DNA of 64,000 nucleotides from Oceanobacillus alkalisoli (GTDB taxonomy: Bacteria > Bacillota > Bacilli > Bacillales > Amphibacillaceae), in the NCBI RefSeq assembly GCF_021556485.1, contig NZ_JAKGBW010000002.1, positions 1 to 64,000 on the forward strand, in the 5' to 3' direction. The position numbers were made by a program, and so were the translations under genes. The notes beneath the pieces were generated by a model that did not search any database, was not told where the DNA came from, and saw nothing but the letters and a program-made list of their open reading frames with translations. Positions 51,966 through 61,016 of this stretch are shown here, one piece after another (position 1 is the stretch's first letter; each line of letters begins with the position of its first letter).

Positions 51966-53714
51966 ATGTTTGCAGTTTTTAAGAAATTGGATTGGTTCTT
52001 TAAATATTATTGGAAGCGTTATAGTTTTGCCGTTATTGCTTTATGTACGGCAAGCGCAATCGGTTTAGTACCGCCGAAGCTAATTGGATTTACGATTGAT
52101 CAGATTCACTATAATACATTAACAATGGAGTTGCTTCAGTCCATTATCCTTCTCCTTATCATTTTGTTAGTTGCCCATTACACGATTTCTTTTTTATGGG
52201 ATTATACATTATTTGGTGGGGCAGTGATTCTTGAAAAATGGATGCGGACGAAATTAATGACGCATTTTTTGAAAATGACTCCAACCTTTTTTGGAAAATA
52301 TCGGACGGGTGACTTGATGGCGCGGTCGACAAATGATCTAAAAGCAATCAGTCAAACGGCCGGATTTGGTGTGTTGACTTTAGTTGATTCTAGTATTTTT
52401 ATGTTAATGATTATTGCTATGATGGGGTTTACAATCAGCTGGAAACTGACGTTGGCAGCATTGTTGCCATTACCGGTAATGGCAATTGTCATGAATAAAT
52501 ATGGTGCTGCGATTCACGCGAGATTTATGAAAGCCCAAGACGCATTTGGGGAGATGAATAATGACGTACTTGAATCGATCCGCGGGGTACGTGTCATCCG
52601 GGCATTTGTCCAAGAAGTTCAAGAGCTGCAACGGTTCGATAAGATGACAGAAGATGTCTATCTCAAGAATATGGAAGTGACAAAAATCGACGCTTTATTC
52701 GAGCCGACGATGAAAATTCTTGTTGGGCTATCTTACACGATTGGTTTAGGGTATGGTGCATTTCTTGTCTTTGAAAACCAATTGACACTAGGAGATTTAG
52801 TAACATTTAACGTTTATCTGGGAATGCTTATTTGGCCGATGTTTGCAGTCGGGGAGCTGATAAATATTTTACAGCGAGGTAATGCATCTCTTGACCGTGT
52901 AAATGCTACATTGGATTATAAGGCAGACGTTACAAATCCGGAAACAGCTCAGAAAATCAATAGCGTCTCCAGCATTAACTTTAAACAAGTTTGTTTTTCC
53001 TATCCAGGTACGAACTATCATCAACTGTATGATATTGACTTACATGTACCGAAAGGAGCGACAATTGGTGTCGTTGGGAAAACTGGAGCAGGCAAAACTA
53101 GTCTCTTCAAACTAATGCTTCGGCAGTATCCCGGGATGCAAGGGGAAATTGTAATATCTGGAATTCCAATTGGGGAATTAAATTTAGCAGAACTGCGCAG
53201 TTGGATTGGTTATGTTCCACAGGATCAAATGATGTTTTCCAAAACAATCCGGGAAAATATTCAATTTGGTCATTCAGAAGCTACCGATGAACCGATTTAT
53301 CGGGCTTTAGATCTTGCCTGCTTCTTAGATGACCTGAAACAGCTTCCAAATGGACTCGATACGGAAGTTGGTGAGAGCGGTGTAACCTTGTCTGGTGGTC
53401 AAAAACAACGGGTTGCCCTCGCTAGAGCCTTCGTTAAAGATCCGGAAATACTCATACTTGATGATTCCTTGTCAGCAGTTGACGGAAAGACGGAAGCAAT
53501 GATAATCAAACATTTACGTAACGAGAGAAAAAGTAAAACGACATTCATTGCTGCGCACCGCTTATCAGCTGTTACACATGCTGACCATATTATCGTTCTT
53601 GAACGAGGAAAAATTGTGGAAGAAGGAACACATGAAGAACTGCTAAAAAGTAATGGCTGGTATAAGCAGCAGTATGAACAGCAACAGCTGGAAGAAACGG
53701 AGGTGGGTGAATAG
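51966..53714 (+). CDS. ABC multidrug exporter half, BmrC (YheI)-like
   Basis: This 582-residue type IV ABC half-exporter has six helices (to about 310) and an ATPase domain with Walker A GKTGAGKTS, signature LSGGQKQR and Walker B ILILDDSLSAVD. The residue after the Walker B Asp is Asp instead of catalytic Glu, as in the degenerate site of heterodimers such as BmrCD. ATG 51966 has AAGGTGGAAGG upstream; the in-frame start inside the repeat is rejected. It overlaps the partner by one base. Confidence 0.92.
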   Translation: MFAVFKKLDWFFKYYWKRYSFAVIALCTASAIGLVPPKLIGFTIDQIHYNTLTMELLQSIILLLIILLVAHYTISFLWDYTLFGGAVILEKWMRTKLMTHFLKMTPTFFGKYRTGDLMARSTNDLKAISQTAGFGVLTLVDSSIFMLMIIAMMGFTISWKLTLAALLPLPVMAIVMNKYGAAIHARFMKAQDAFGEMNNDVLESIRGVRVIRAFVQEVQELQRFDKMTEDVYLKNMEVTKIDALFEPTMKILVGLSYTIGLGYGAFLVFENQLTLGDLVTFNVYLGMLIWPMFAVGELINILQRGNASLDRVNATLDYKADVTNPETAQKINSVSSINFKQVCFSYPGTNYHQLYDIDLHVPKGATIGVVGKTGAGKTSLFKLMLRQYPGMQGEIVISGIPIGELNLAELRSWIGYVPQDQMMFSKTIRENIQFGHSEATDEPIYRALDLACFLDDLKQLPNGLDTEVGESGVTLSGGQKQRVALARAFVKDPEILILDDSLSAVDGKTEAMIIKHLRNERKSKTTFIAAHRLSAVTHADHIIVLERGKIVEEGTHEELLKSNGWYKQQYEQQQLEETEVGE

Positions 53715-55750
53715 TGAAAAAGTCTACAACAGAAAGACGGCTTTTCGGTTATGCACTGCATTATAAGAAAGGTATCTTGCTTGGTCTAGTCTTTCTTGTA
53801 ATTGCGGTTGGTCTAGAACTTGCAGGACCACTGATTGCAAAAACAGTAATCGATGACCATATTCTAGGAGTGGAAGGATATTGGCAGGCAGTAACAGAGG
53901 ATAATGACCGTTATACGATCGAGCATGATGACAAGTTTTATAAACGGGTGGATCGTTTGGCTCCAGCCGATGATCTCGTTGGTGATCCGCTTACGTTAAT
54001 GCAAATCGGGATCTCTTATTTTCTTATCGAAGACGAAGTCCCCTTACAGGGAACAAGAAATGTTTCGGATGACATGATCAATATTCAGCTAGGTGAGGAA
54101 ACCATGCAATATGATGCAACAAGACTGGACTTAAGTGAATCATACGCTTTCTTTTATCCGGAACAGCGTCCAATCATTTTCTTACTCGTTCTTTACATGG
54201 TGCTGCTGCTCATTGCGGGGGTGTTTAAGTTTTTTGAAACTTTTTTACTGCAACAGGCATCCAATCAAATTATTAAAAAAATGCGGATGGATTTATTTAG
54301 TCATATCCAACGAATCCCGATCCATTATTTTGTCGACCGGCCAGCTGGAACTATTGTTGCACGGATAACGAATGATACAGAGGCAATCCGAGATTTATAT
54401 GAGAGGGTCTTGTCGATTATCGTTTCCAGTTTCGTTTATATGACGGGGATTTTTGTTGCTTTATTCATTTTGGATGCAAAATTAGCGTTGATGTGTCTCC
54501 TTATTCTTCCGCTCATTTATCTCTGGATGAAAGGATATCAATACTTCGGAACGAAATATAATAAAGTTATTCGCAAGACAATCAGCGATATGAATGGAAA
54601 GATTAATGAAGCAATCCAGGGAATGACGATTATTCAAGCATTTAATCAGGAGAAACAGACCCATGAAGAATTCGAACAATTAAATGAAAGACATTATACG
54701 TACCAGAAGAAATTAGTCCGCTTAAGTGCCCTCACATCATATAATTTAGTGACGGTTTTTCGTAATCTCACCTTTGTTGGATTTATCTGGTATTTTGGTT
54801 CCGGTTCTCTTGATATAACAAGTGTAATATCCATTGGAATGTTATATGCATTCGTTGATTATATTACGAGGCTTTTTGAACCGATGACAGATATTGTAAA
54901 TCAGCTCCCATTGATCGAACAGGCAAGGGTAGCTGGCCAAAGGGTATTTGAACTAATGGATTACGAAGGAGAAGCCCTTGAGACAAAAGGAATTCAAAGA
55001 TACAGGGGGCATGTGAGGTTTAATCATGTAACCTTTTCCTATAACGGAGTTGATAATGTATTAAGAGATATTTCTTTTGAAGTGAGGCCTGGCGAGACAG
55101 CAGCCTTTGTTGGCCATACCGGTTCAGGAAAAAGTACGATTATGAACTTGCTCTTCCGTTTTTATGATACGAACCAAGGTACTATATCAATTGATGGGTA
55201 CCCTGTAACAGATTGGTCCCGTCAGCAAGTGAGGAGTCATATGGGAATCGTACTCCAAGATCCTTTCTTATTCACTGGTACAATTTTAACAAATGTCACG
55301 ATGAATGACCCGCGTATTTCAAATGAGCAGGCAAAGCAAGCATTAGAAGCCGTTGGGGCCGCAAACTTTATAGAAAGGCTACCTGGCAAATATGACGAAA
55401 TCGTAACAGAGGGAGGGGGGACTTTTTCATTAGGTGAACGGCAGCTCATCTCCTTTGCCCGTGCGCTCGTATTTAATCCCGCGATATTAATATTGGATGA
55501 AGCAACTGCAAATATGGATACAGAAACAGAAAGTATTATCCAGCACGCATTAAACGTTCTGCAAGAAGACCGGACGACACTTATCATCGCCCACCGGTTA
55601 TCAACGATCCAAGAGGCAGATATGATTTTCGTCCTTGACCATGGCACTGTGAAAGAGCGGGGGAACCATGATAAACTAATTAAAGAGCAAGGACTTTACT
55701 ATCAAATGTATCAGATGCAGCAAGGCAGAACACGAGCGATTGTGTCATAG
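53714..55750 (+). CDS. ABC multidrug exporter half, BmrD (YheH)-like
   Basis: This 678-residue partner has a large extracellular insertion of about 100 residues between TM1 and TM2 (from VEGYWQAVTEDNDRY to YAFFYPEQRP), a mark of BmrD. The ATPase has Walker A GHTGSGKST, a non-canonical signature FSLGERQL and Walker B ILILDEATANMD with catalytic Glu. This is the expected complement to the first subunit: one active and one degenerate ATP site. GTG start shares a base with the previous stop (TAGTG). Confidence 0.93.
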   Translation: MKKSTTERRLFGYALHYKKGILLGLVFLVIAVGLELAGPLIAKTVIDDHILGVEGYWQAVTEDNDRYTIEHDDKFYKRVDRLAPADDLVGDPLTLMQIGISYFLIEDEVPLQGTRNVSDDMINIQLGEETMQYDATRLDLSESYAFFYPEQRPIIFLLVLYMVLLLIAGVFKFFETFLLQQASNQIIKKMRMDLFSHIQRIPIHYFVDRPAGTIVARITNDTEAIRDLYERVLSIIVSSFVYMTGIFVALFILDAKLALMCLLILPLIYLWMKGYQYFGTKYNKVIRKTISDMNGKINEAIQGMTIIQAFNQEKQTHEEFEQLNERHYTYQKKLVRLSALTSYNLVTVFRNLTFVGFIWYFGSGSLDITSVISIGMLYAFVDYITRLFEPMTDIVNQLPLIEQARVAGQRVFELMDYEGEALETKGIQRYRGHVRFNHVTFSYNGVDNVLRDISFEVRPGETAAFVGHTGSGKSTIMNLLFRFYDTNQGTISIDGYPVTDWSRQQVRSHMGIVLQDPFLFTGTILTNVTMNDPRISNEQAKQALEAVGAANFIERLPGKYDEIVTEGGGTFSLGERQLISFARALVFNPAILILDEATANMDTETESIIQHALNVLQEDRTTLIIAHRLSTIQEADMIFVLDHGTVKERGNHDKLIKEQGLYYQMYQMQQGRTRAIVS

Positions 55751-55762
55751 GCGGGGTGCATA

Positions 55763-56584
55763 ATGGAAAAGAAGGATCAAGAAGAGAGAGAGATAGATAT
55801 TATTGATACTGATTTATATGAAGAAATTGCTGAGGAAGAATTATTGGAGCTGGTGGAAGAAGAACGACAAAAGGCACTGCAGCGTGCGAAGGAACGAAGA
55901 GAAGCCCCAGCGAAAAGTATTTTTCCAAAATGGGTCTTCTGGGTGATAGCGGTAGCGATGCTGTTTAATGTCATTGCATTACTTCCGCAAACATTCTCTA
56001 TCCCAGCGATTGATTTCTTGCGCACATCGATGAAATTATCTCAGCAGGAAGATATTCAAGCATATAAAGAAGCTGTTGTTGTAATTGAAACGACAGATGG
56101 GAAAGGGACTGGTTTTTCCATTAATGATAATGGGACAATTATTACGAATCATCACGTTATTGAAGGGGAGACATTCGTTACGGTAGCTTTCCCAGAGCAC
56201 GGCCTTCTTCATGGGGAGGTTATTGCAAGTTATCCAGACGTTGATTTAGCCATAGTGGAAACGAACGGAGAAGATCTCCCGCATCTCACGCTCGCAGAAA
56301 CAACAACTTTTTCAGAAAATGAAAAGATTAACTTCATCGGCAATCCCCTTCGTTTTAATGGGATAGCTAATGAAGGAACCATTATCGGCTATACACAGTT
56401 ATCCAGTTGGGATCAGCCTGTTTTAATGATTCAGGCCCCGGTTTATCGGGGGAATAGCGGCAGTCCGATTATTACGGAAGAAGGAGAAGTAATTGGTGTT
56501 ATTTTCGCAACGCTGAATCATGATATCCATGGAAGGGTCGGTTTATTCATACCAATCGATTATTATTATGACTATGTGAATTAG
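55763..56584 (+). CDS. Membrane-anchored trypsin-like serine protease without PDZ domain
   Basis: This 273-residue protein has an acidic/charged cytoplasmic N-terminus (about 1-52), one helix (WVFWVIAVAMLFNVIALL) and an external trypsin-type domain. The triad is readable: H in ITNHHVIEG, D in PDVDLAIVE, S in YRGNSGSPI. Unlike HtrA/DegP no C-terminal PDZ domain follows. It lies 12 bases after the exporter pair and may be co-transcribed. Substrate unknown. Confidence 0.88.
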   Translation: MEKKDQEEREIDIIDTDLYEEIAEEELLELVEEERQKALQRAKERREAPAKSIFPKWVFWVIAVAMLFNVIALLPQTFSIPAIDFLRTSMKLSQQEDIQAYKEAVVVIETTDGKGTGFSINDNGTIITNHHVIEGETFVTVAFPEHGLLHGEVIASYPDVDLAIVETNGEDLPHLTLAETTTFSENEKINFIGNPLRFNGIANEGTIIGYTQLSSWDQPVLMIQAPVYRGNSGSPIITEEGEVIGVIFATLNHDIHGRVGLFIPIDYYYDYVN

Positions 56585-56647
56585 TTTAATCACTTCATCA
56601 ACGGGTAAGAAACAAGTAGAAGATAAACCGTGATGGAGGCGAAGATT

Positions 56648-57388
56648 ATGTATCATTTTACATCTGTGTTACAGACGTATAACATTGATGCAACGGATGG
56701 GGAAATGGGTAAAATTAAAGATATATATATCGATGATAACGATTGGAAAATACGCTACGCCATTGTAGATACGAGGAAATGGTTGCCTGAACGGAAAGTG
56801 TTGCTCCCGCCAAGTATTTTTATCGGTGTGAATCCGGAGAATGAATCAATGGAAGTGGAGTATGATAAAAGTACGATTAAAAACAGTCCGCCAGTACCAG
56901 AAGGAACGGATTTAACGAGAGATAAGGAAAATCAGCTTTTTAAATACTTCGGCTGGACGCGTTACTGGTCAGATGATGTGATCTTAAGTGGTGAAAAACG
57001 ACCGCTTGGCAGAGTGGGAAGTAATGAAGAAGAATGGTATGAGAGAATGGAAGATCCGCTTTACGATGCGGACGAAGGGGAATTAAGAAGACATCACCGG
57101 GATAATAATTTGCGCAGCCATGAAGAAATCATGAATTCCCGTGCCCATGGGAAAAATGGCAAACTTGGTAAAGTCGTTGATTTTATTTATGATGATGATT
57201 GGAAAGTGAAATATATTGTCCTTACGAGCAATAATGTCATGACGAATGATTATTATCCTTATCCGATTGAACGCATCACTTCTGTGGATTGGTTTGAAGG
57301 CGATGTCTATCTTGATGAAACGGTCGAACAATTTGCTAACAAGACGAACTACCCAAGTAATGAAGATATATTAAAAGCACTCCAATGA
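56648..57388 (+). CDS. Tandem PRC-barrel domain protein
   Basis: This 246-residue protein has two PRC-barrel domains, recognisable as GEMGKIKDIYIDDNDWKIRYAIVDT (about 20-44) and GKLGKVVDFIYDDDWKVKYIVL (about 176-197), joined by an acidic linker with HHRDNN. In other bacteria such domains act in photosynthetic reaction centres, RNA metabolism or stress; the role in Bacillaceae is unknown. GGAGGCG precedes the ATG at 56648, which is preferred to the ATG at 56630. Confidence 0.85.
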   Translation: MYHFTSVLQTYNIDATDGEMGKIKDIYIDDNDWKIRYAIVDTRKWLPERKVLLPPSIFIGVNPENESMEVEYDKSTIKNSPPVPEGTDLTRDKENQLFKYFGWTRYWSDDVILSGEKRPLGRVGSNEEEWYERMEDPLYDADEGELRRHHRDNNLRSHEEIMNSRAHGKNGKLGKVVDFIYDDDWKVKYIVLTSNNVMTNDYYPYPIERITSVDWFEGDVYLDETVEQFANKTNYPSNEDILKALQ

Positions 57389-57390
57389 AA

Positions 57391-57430
57391 AAGAAGCACA
57401 GGCTTAAAAAAGGCCTGTGCTTCTATTATT
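57391..57430 (+). terminator. Terminator of the PRC-barrel gene
   Basis: GAAGCACAGGC pairs with GCCTGTGCTTC, followed by TATTATTT. Confidence 0.88.
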
Positions 57431-57445
57431 TCAAAGGAGACGTCT

Positions 57446-57595
57446 TGCTCCAGCGCCCAGCGACTAGCGGATTTCCTTCACCTCCGTACGATAAGTCAAC
57501 ATCAGCTCCCTTTGGTCGCTGTGTTTCCTATATCTCCTCCGGCTCAGTCCAATCCGTATGTCGCGAAACGGGCGCCTCCGCATTTGAAGAAGTAA
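57446..57595 (-). repeat. Intergenic repeat family 2, fourth copy
   Basis: CCAGCGACTAGCGGATTTCC, ACCTCCGTACG, AAGTCAACATCAGCTCCC, GGTCGCTGTGTTTCCT and CGGGCGCCTCCGC link it to the copies at 45330 and 21515. It takes up part of the 427-base gap before sigI; the remainder is AT-rich. Confidence 0.7.
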
Positions 57596-57760
57596 CACAT
57601 TTTTAATCGGGCTGTAAACCGCTTGAGATAGAAAAACGGTAAGATAAGTAATACATAAGTCATAAAGTTTGTTGAAAAAAAGAGAAAATAAACTGGTGGG
57701 AGATACATGATAAATATATTTTTATATAAAAAAGAAATAAAATTAAAACAAATACATACT

Positions 57761-57789
57761 ACACCCGAAAAAACAATCAAAGAAACGAA
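57761..57789 (+). promoter_or_regulatory. Possible SigI-dependent promoter of sigI
   Basis: ACACCC (57761-57766) and CGAA (57786-57789) resemble the SigI -35 (ACCCCC-type) and -10 (CGAA) elements, 19 bases apart. The gene is autoregulated in B. subtilis, so such a site is expected. The fit is short and uncertain. Confidence 0.35.
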
Positions 57790-57815
57790 ATTTATAATAC
57801 CAGGAGGTGCTGGCG

Positions 57816-58541
57816 ATGGAATTATCTAACGAGACTGGCCAGGTACCCCTGGAAGACATCGTGATTCAAGTACAACAAGGAGATAAAGAAATGCATGATT
57901 ATCTTCTGAAGTCGTATCAGCCGTTCATGGTAAAAGTTGTATCACAAGTATGCAAACGTTACATAGACCCATCTCGGGATGATGAATTCAGTATTGGTTT
58001 ATCCGCTTTTAATGAAGCGATATTCTTATATTCACCAACAAAAGGGTCGTCTTTCCTTTCCTTTGCTAAATTAATTGTTTCACGCAAGGTAATCGACTAC
58101 ATCCGGTATAATGCAAGACGCCAGCATGTCATCTCCTTTGATCAAACGTATGATGAAGAAACGATGGAGAATCCAGCTGAAATCTCTGCTGTTATCGAAC
58201 AATATCAGGATGAGCAACTGGCGATTATTCGTCGGGAAGAGACACTGGAATATCATCAGAGACTGAAGGAATACAACTTATCTCTTCTTGAATTGACTGA
58301 AATTGCACCGAAACATCGAAATACGAGAGAAACATCTGTACAAATTGCTCGTATGCTCATAGAAGATGAAGAACTAAGAGATTATGTAAAAACAAAGAAA
58401 AAACTTCCGATTAAAAAATTGGAAAGTCGCGTATCTGTAAGTAAGAAAACATTAGAACGAAACAGGAAATATATCTTAGCGATGTTTATCGTCTTTGATG
58501 AAAACTTCTTATATCTAAAGGAGTACGTAAAGGAGGGGTAG
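57816..58541 (+). CDS. sigI: RNA polymerase sigma factor SigI
   Basis: This 241-residue sigma-70-type factor of the SigI group, heat-induced in B. subtilis and linked to wall homeostasis, has a region-2 block FSIGLSAFNEAIFLYSPTKG with SFLSFAKLIVSRKVIDYIR (about 70-105). The C-terminal part LPIKKLESRVSVSKKTLERNRKYILA is the SigI-specific DNA-binding end. AGGAGGTG lies six bases before the ATG at 57816. rsgI follows immediately. Confidence 0.95.
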   Translation: MELSNETGQVPLEDIVIQVQQGDKEMHDYLLKSYQPFMVKVVSQVCKRYIDPSRDDEFSIGLSAFNEAIFLYSPTKGSSFLSFAKLIVSRKVIDYIRYNARRQHVISFDQTYDEETMENPAEISAVIEQYQDEQLAIIRREETLEYHQRLKEYNLSLLELTEIAPKHRNTRETSVQIARMLIEDEELRDYVKTKKKLPIKKLESRVSVSKKTLERNRKYILAMFIVFDENFLYLKEYVKEG

Positions 58542-58543
58542 CA

Positions 58544-59308
58544 GTGAGGAAAGGAATCATCATGGAGAAGCATCGGAATTTTGTCATTGTCCTTACTGCT
58601 GATGGCTCCTTTGAAAAAGCTGTTCCCTTTAACGATAAAGCTTCCATTGGCGAGGAAGTTTATTTTGACAAGTACATACCAAAAACACGTTCCCGTAAAA
58701 TAAAGATTTGGCGGATGAGGTTTATTTCTTTATGCCTTATATTCACACTAGGCATATTCACCATGCTATATTTTACAGAAGAAGAGGAAACTTATGCTTA
58801 CGTGAATATCGATATTAATCCGAGTATCGAATTGAAAGTAGCTAAGAATATGGAGATTATTGACATTACCCCTCTAAATCAGGATGCAGAACATATCGTG
58901 TCGCAATTGAATAAATCGGAAGAAAGGGATCTACAAGAAGTGTTAACGGAAATACTCCTTAGCTGTGATCAATTGGAAAGAAAAGAGATTCTTATTGGAG
59001 TCAGCTATACAACGGATGAAAAAATGGGAATTACAAATAATATCAAGGAATATTTTCAAACAATAGATACAGACTGGCAATTCATTGCCTTCCGTTTACC
59101 AGGTGAAGTAAGGGAGCTTGCGGTAAAAAATGAAATATCAATGAATGAAGAATTCGCAACACTTATACAGTCCAATCAAAAAGAGCTGCTTGATACGATT
59201 GATATTGACGAAGATAAAATGGATAAAATTCATTCATTTTATTATACAGATGCAGTCCCTGAAGAATCCTTACAAATAGAAAAATTAAATAAGAACGAAA
59301 AATATTAA
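58544..59308 (+). CDS. rsgI: Anti-sigma factor RsgI
   Basis: This 254-residue membrane protein binds SigI through its N-terminal domain (KGIIMEKHRNFVIVLTADGSFEKAV, about 3-55). It has one helix (FISLCLIFTLGIFTMLYF, about 60-78) and an external domain beginning YAYVNIDINPSIEL, the conserved RsgI juxtamembrane region where proteolytic release starts. GTG start with AAGGAGGGG, two bases after the sigI stop. The external part is short and without carbohydrate-binding modules. Confidence 0.92.
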   Translation: MRKGIIMEKHRNFVIVLTADGSFEKAVPFNDKASIGEEVYFDKYIPKTRSRKIKIWRMRFISLCLIFTLGIFTMLYFTEEEETYAYVNIDINPSIELKVAKNMEIIDITPLNQDAEHIVSQLNKSEERDLQEVLTEILLSCDQLERKEILIGVSYTTDEKMGITNNIKEYFQTIDTDWQFIAFRLPGEVRELAVKNEISMNEEFATLIQSNQKELLDTIDIDEDKMDKIHSFYYTDAVPEESLQIEKLNKNEKY

Positions 59309-59341
59309 AAAAGTCCAAACACTTTAGGATAAGTATTTGGA
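59309..59341. terminator. Shared terminator of sigI-rsgI and the YhdB-like gene
   Basis: AGTCCAAACACTT pairs with AAGTATTTGGACT; A- and T-rich flanks allow function in both directions. Confidence 0.8.
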
Positions 59342-59353
59342 CTAAAGTATTTT

Positions 59354-59593
59354 TCATATCTCCAAATAAATTGTAGCTTCTTCATTATTTCGCATTGCGT
59401 GATCGAGATAATAAAGCAATTGATCGTGTGAACGCATAATTTTCTTCTCATCTAAAGAGTAATGGAAGGCATTTAAAAACTGTTCAATTTTTTTTGATAA
59501 GAAGTCATCATCTGTACGAACCATCAAAACTAATAACTCATCCCATTGTCCCCATAGTGTATAATACAATGCTTTATCATAATCAGGAATCAT
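59354..59593 (-). CDS. YhdB-like small protein
   Basis: This 79-residue soluble protein has the DYDKALYYTLWGQWDELLVLMVRTDDDFLSKKIEQFLNAF pattern that I associate with YhdB of B. subtilis (cited here in short parts: DYDKALYYT, LLVLMVRT, DDFLSKKIE). It is mostly helical with no membrane segment. GGAGG lies upstream of the ATG. It converges on rsgI. Function unknown. Confidence 0.65.
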   Translation of the reverse strand: MIPDYDKALYYTLWGQWDELLVLMVRTDDDFLSKKIEQFLNAFHYSLDEKKIMRSHDQLLYYLDHAMRNNEEATIYLEI

Positions 59594-59699
59594 CTTTCTC
59601 CTCCTAACTCTCAGCAGTTAGTTGTATTGTTCCCAGTTCCATTTTTACCTCCCACCTACAAATATGGTCTCTGTTCCAAAAAAAGGATTACCGAAAATC

Positions 59700-59729
59700 A
59701 GCATAAACTCATTCGTACGTAACATACTA
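59700..59729 (+). promoter_or_regulatory. Putative sigma-G (forespore) promoter
   Basis: AGCATA (59700-59705), 17 bases, CATACTA (59723-59729). The -10 box is a perfect sigma-G sequence. It lies 31 bases before a YhcN-type spore lipoprotein gene. Confidence 0.65.
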
Positions 59730-59760
59730 AGGACAAATAGTGAAGGAGGTTATTTACGAA

Positions 59761-60407
59761 TGAAGTGGAAATTATTGAGTATATTTGCTGTGCTTGTGCT
59801 AGCTCTAATGGCATGCCAAGGCACGGACAATGCAGATCGGGGTACGGATAATCCGAATATTGATCCAACAACGAATCGGAATACCGGTGATGGAATTACT
59901 AATAATGACAGGGATTATATGATGGAACGTGATGCAGACAGGAATCAGGACAGAGTGAGAGATGGTAACTGGGATAACGGTGATGATAATCAAATGAATG
60001 GCGATCGCGATGGTGATTCTCGTTATGAAGTCGCTGAAGAAGCTGCAGATAAAATTACCAATGCCATTGATGAAATTGATAATGTATACGTCCTGACCAT
60101 GCAACGCAATGCATATGTCGCAGCGAATTTAGACATCGAGCATGATAATCGCACAGAAAATCGCAATCAGAATAACCGCTATGGTGATAATGATGAATTA
60201 TCAGATGAGGTAAAGGATAAGATTGGAGATATCGTTCGTTCTGTTGACGGAGATATTGAGAATGTTTATGTCTCAACAAATCCCGATTTTCTTGATTTAG
60301 CCACGAACTACGCTGATGATATGGACAGAGGTCGTCCAATCGGTGGATTCTTCGATCAAATCGGTACGATGGTTGACAGACTTTTCCCTGAAAATACGGA
60401 ACGATAA
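59761..60407 (+). CDS. YhcN/YlaJ-family sporulation lipoprotein
   Basis: This 215-residue forespore lipoprotein has a signal peptide MKWKLLSIFAVLVLALMAC ending in the lipobox LMAC, an Asp/Asn/Arg-rich low-complexity stretch (about 20-85) and the YhcN/YlaJ domain (ADKITNAIDEIDNVYVLTMQ, VAANLDI, DKIGDIVRSVDGDIENVYVS). GAAGGAGG precedes the ATG at 59761. Members localise to the inner spore membrane and influence germination or outgrowth. A sigma-G-type promoter lies upstream. Confidence 0.9.
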
Positions 60408-60414
60408 ACCAAAC

Positions 60415-60452
60415 AAGAAGCATGCTGACCACTCAATCAGCATGCTTCTTTT
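60415..60452 (+). terminator. Terminator of the spore lipoprotein gene
   Basis: AAGAAGCATGCTGA pairs with TCAGCATGCTTCTT, followed by TT. Repeat copy F starts two bases later. Confidence 0.92.
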
Positions 60453-60453
60453 G

Positions 60454-60930
60454 CTTTCATATAGCGTAAGAATTTTGCGCATTCTCTTGGCTAGATTTCT
60501 AATCGCCGTTCAGTTGCCCGGTGGACGGATAGCACATCCTTAGGCACTGCTAGAGCTCCTCCAGGGTCGTGCTGTTCCCGCAGGAGTCACCGTCCACCGG
60601 GCAACTGAACTGGTATAGATGATTATTTTAAATACAAATTATCCCGTTACGATAAGGATTATACCTTTCTAGTACATTAAACAGTGATCCCAATATGGCC
60701 TTTCCTGGTAGCAGTCCAGACACCTCGAGACTCCTGCGGGAGGCCGGCGTTGGTCACGTCCAGTGACCAACGCCGGCATTAGAACTTCCTGTTCGGAGGT
60801 AAACCTGGCGAGACCCCGCAGCGCGTTAGCGCGAGGAGGCTTTCCGGCCGCTCAGCAGGTGCGAGAGGTGTCTGGACTGCGGACCTCCAGTAGAAGTTTC
60901 AGGGTCAGCCACACTTACGCTGTATGAAAG
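60454..60930 (+). repeat. Composite inverted-repeat element, copy F (family 1)
   Basis: CTTTCATATAGCG on the left faces CGCTGTATGAAAG on the right; both internal inverted repeats are present, the left one with a shortened loop. It fills most of the gap before luxS. Its middle (TACGATAAGGATTATACC) resembles copies A and C. Confidence 0.9.
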
Positions 60931-61016
60931 TAATTCTAAGGTTAGGTGAATTGCTTTTAGATACTGCGTTTTTAGTGTATCATTTAAAATAAAAGATTAT
61001 GTAGGGAGAGATAAGA

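Noticed and set aside
57790-57797. TATAAT-like box just before sigI as a sigma-A -10 element
   Set aside because: It would start transcription inside the ribosome site, and no matching -35 lies 17 bases upstream.
6084-60930. CRISPR array or phage attachment sites formed by the repeats
   Set aside because: Copies are several kilobases apart, about 0.5 kb long and palindromic; no short regular spacers, cas genes, integrase or phage genes are present.
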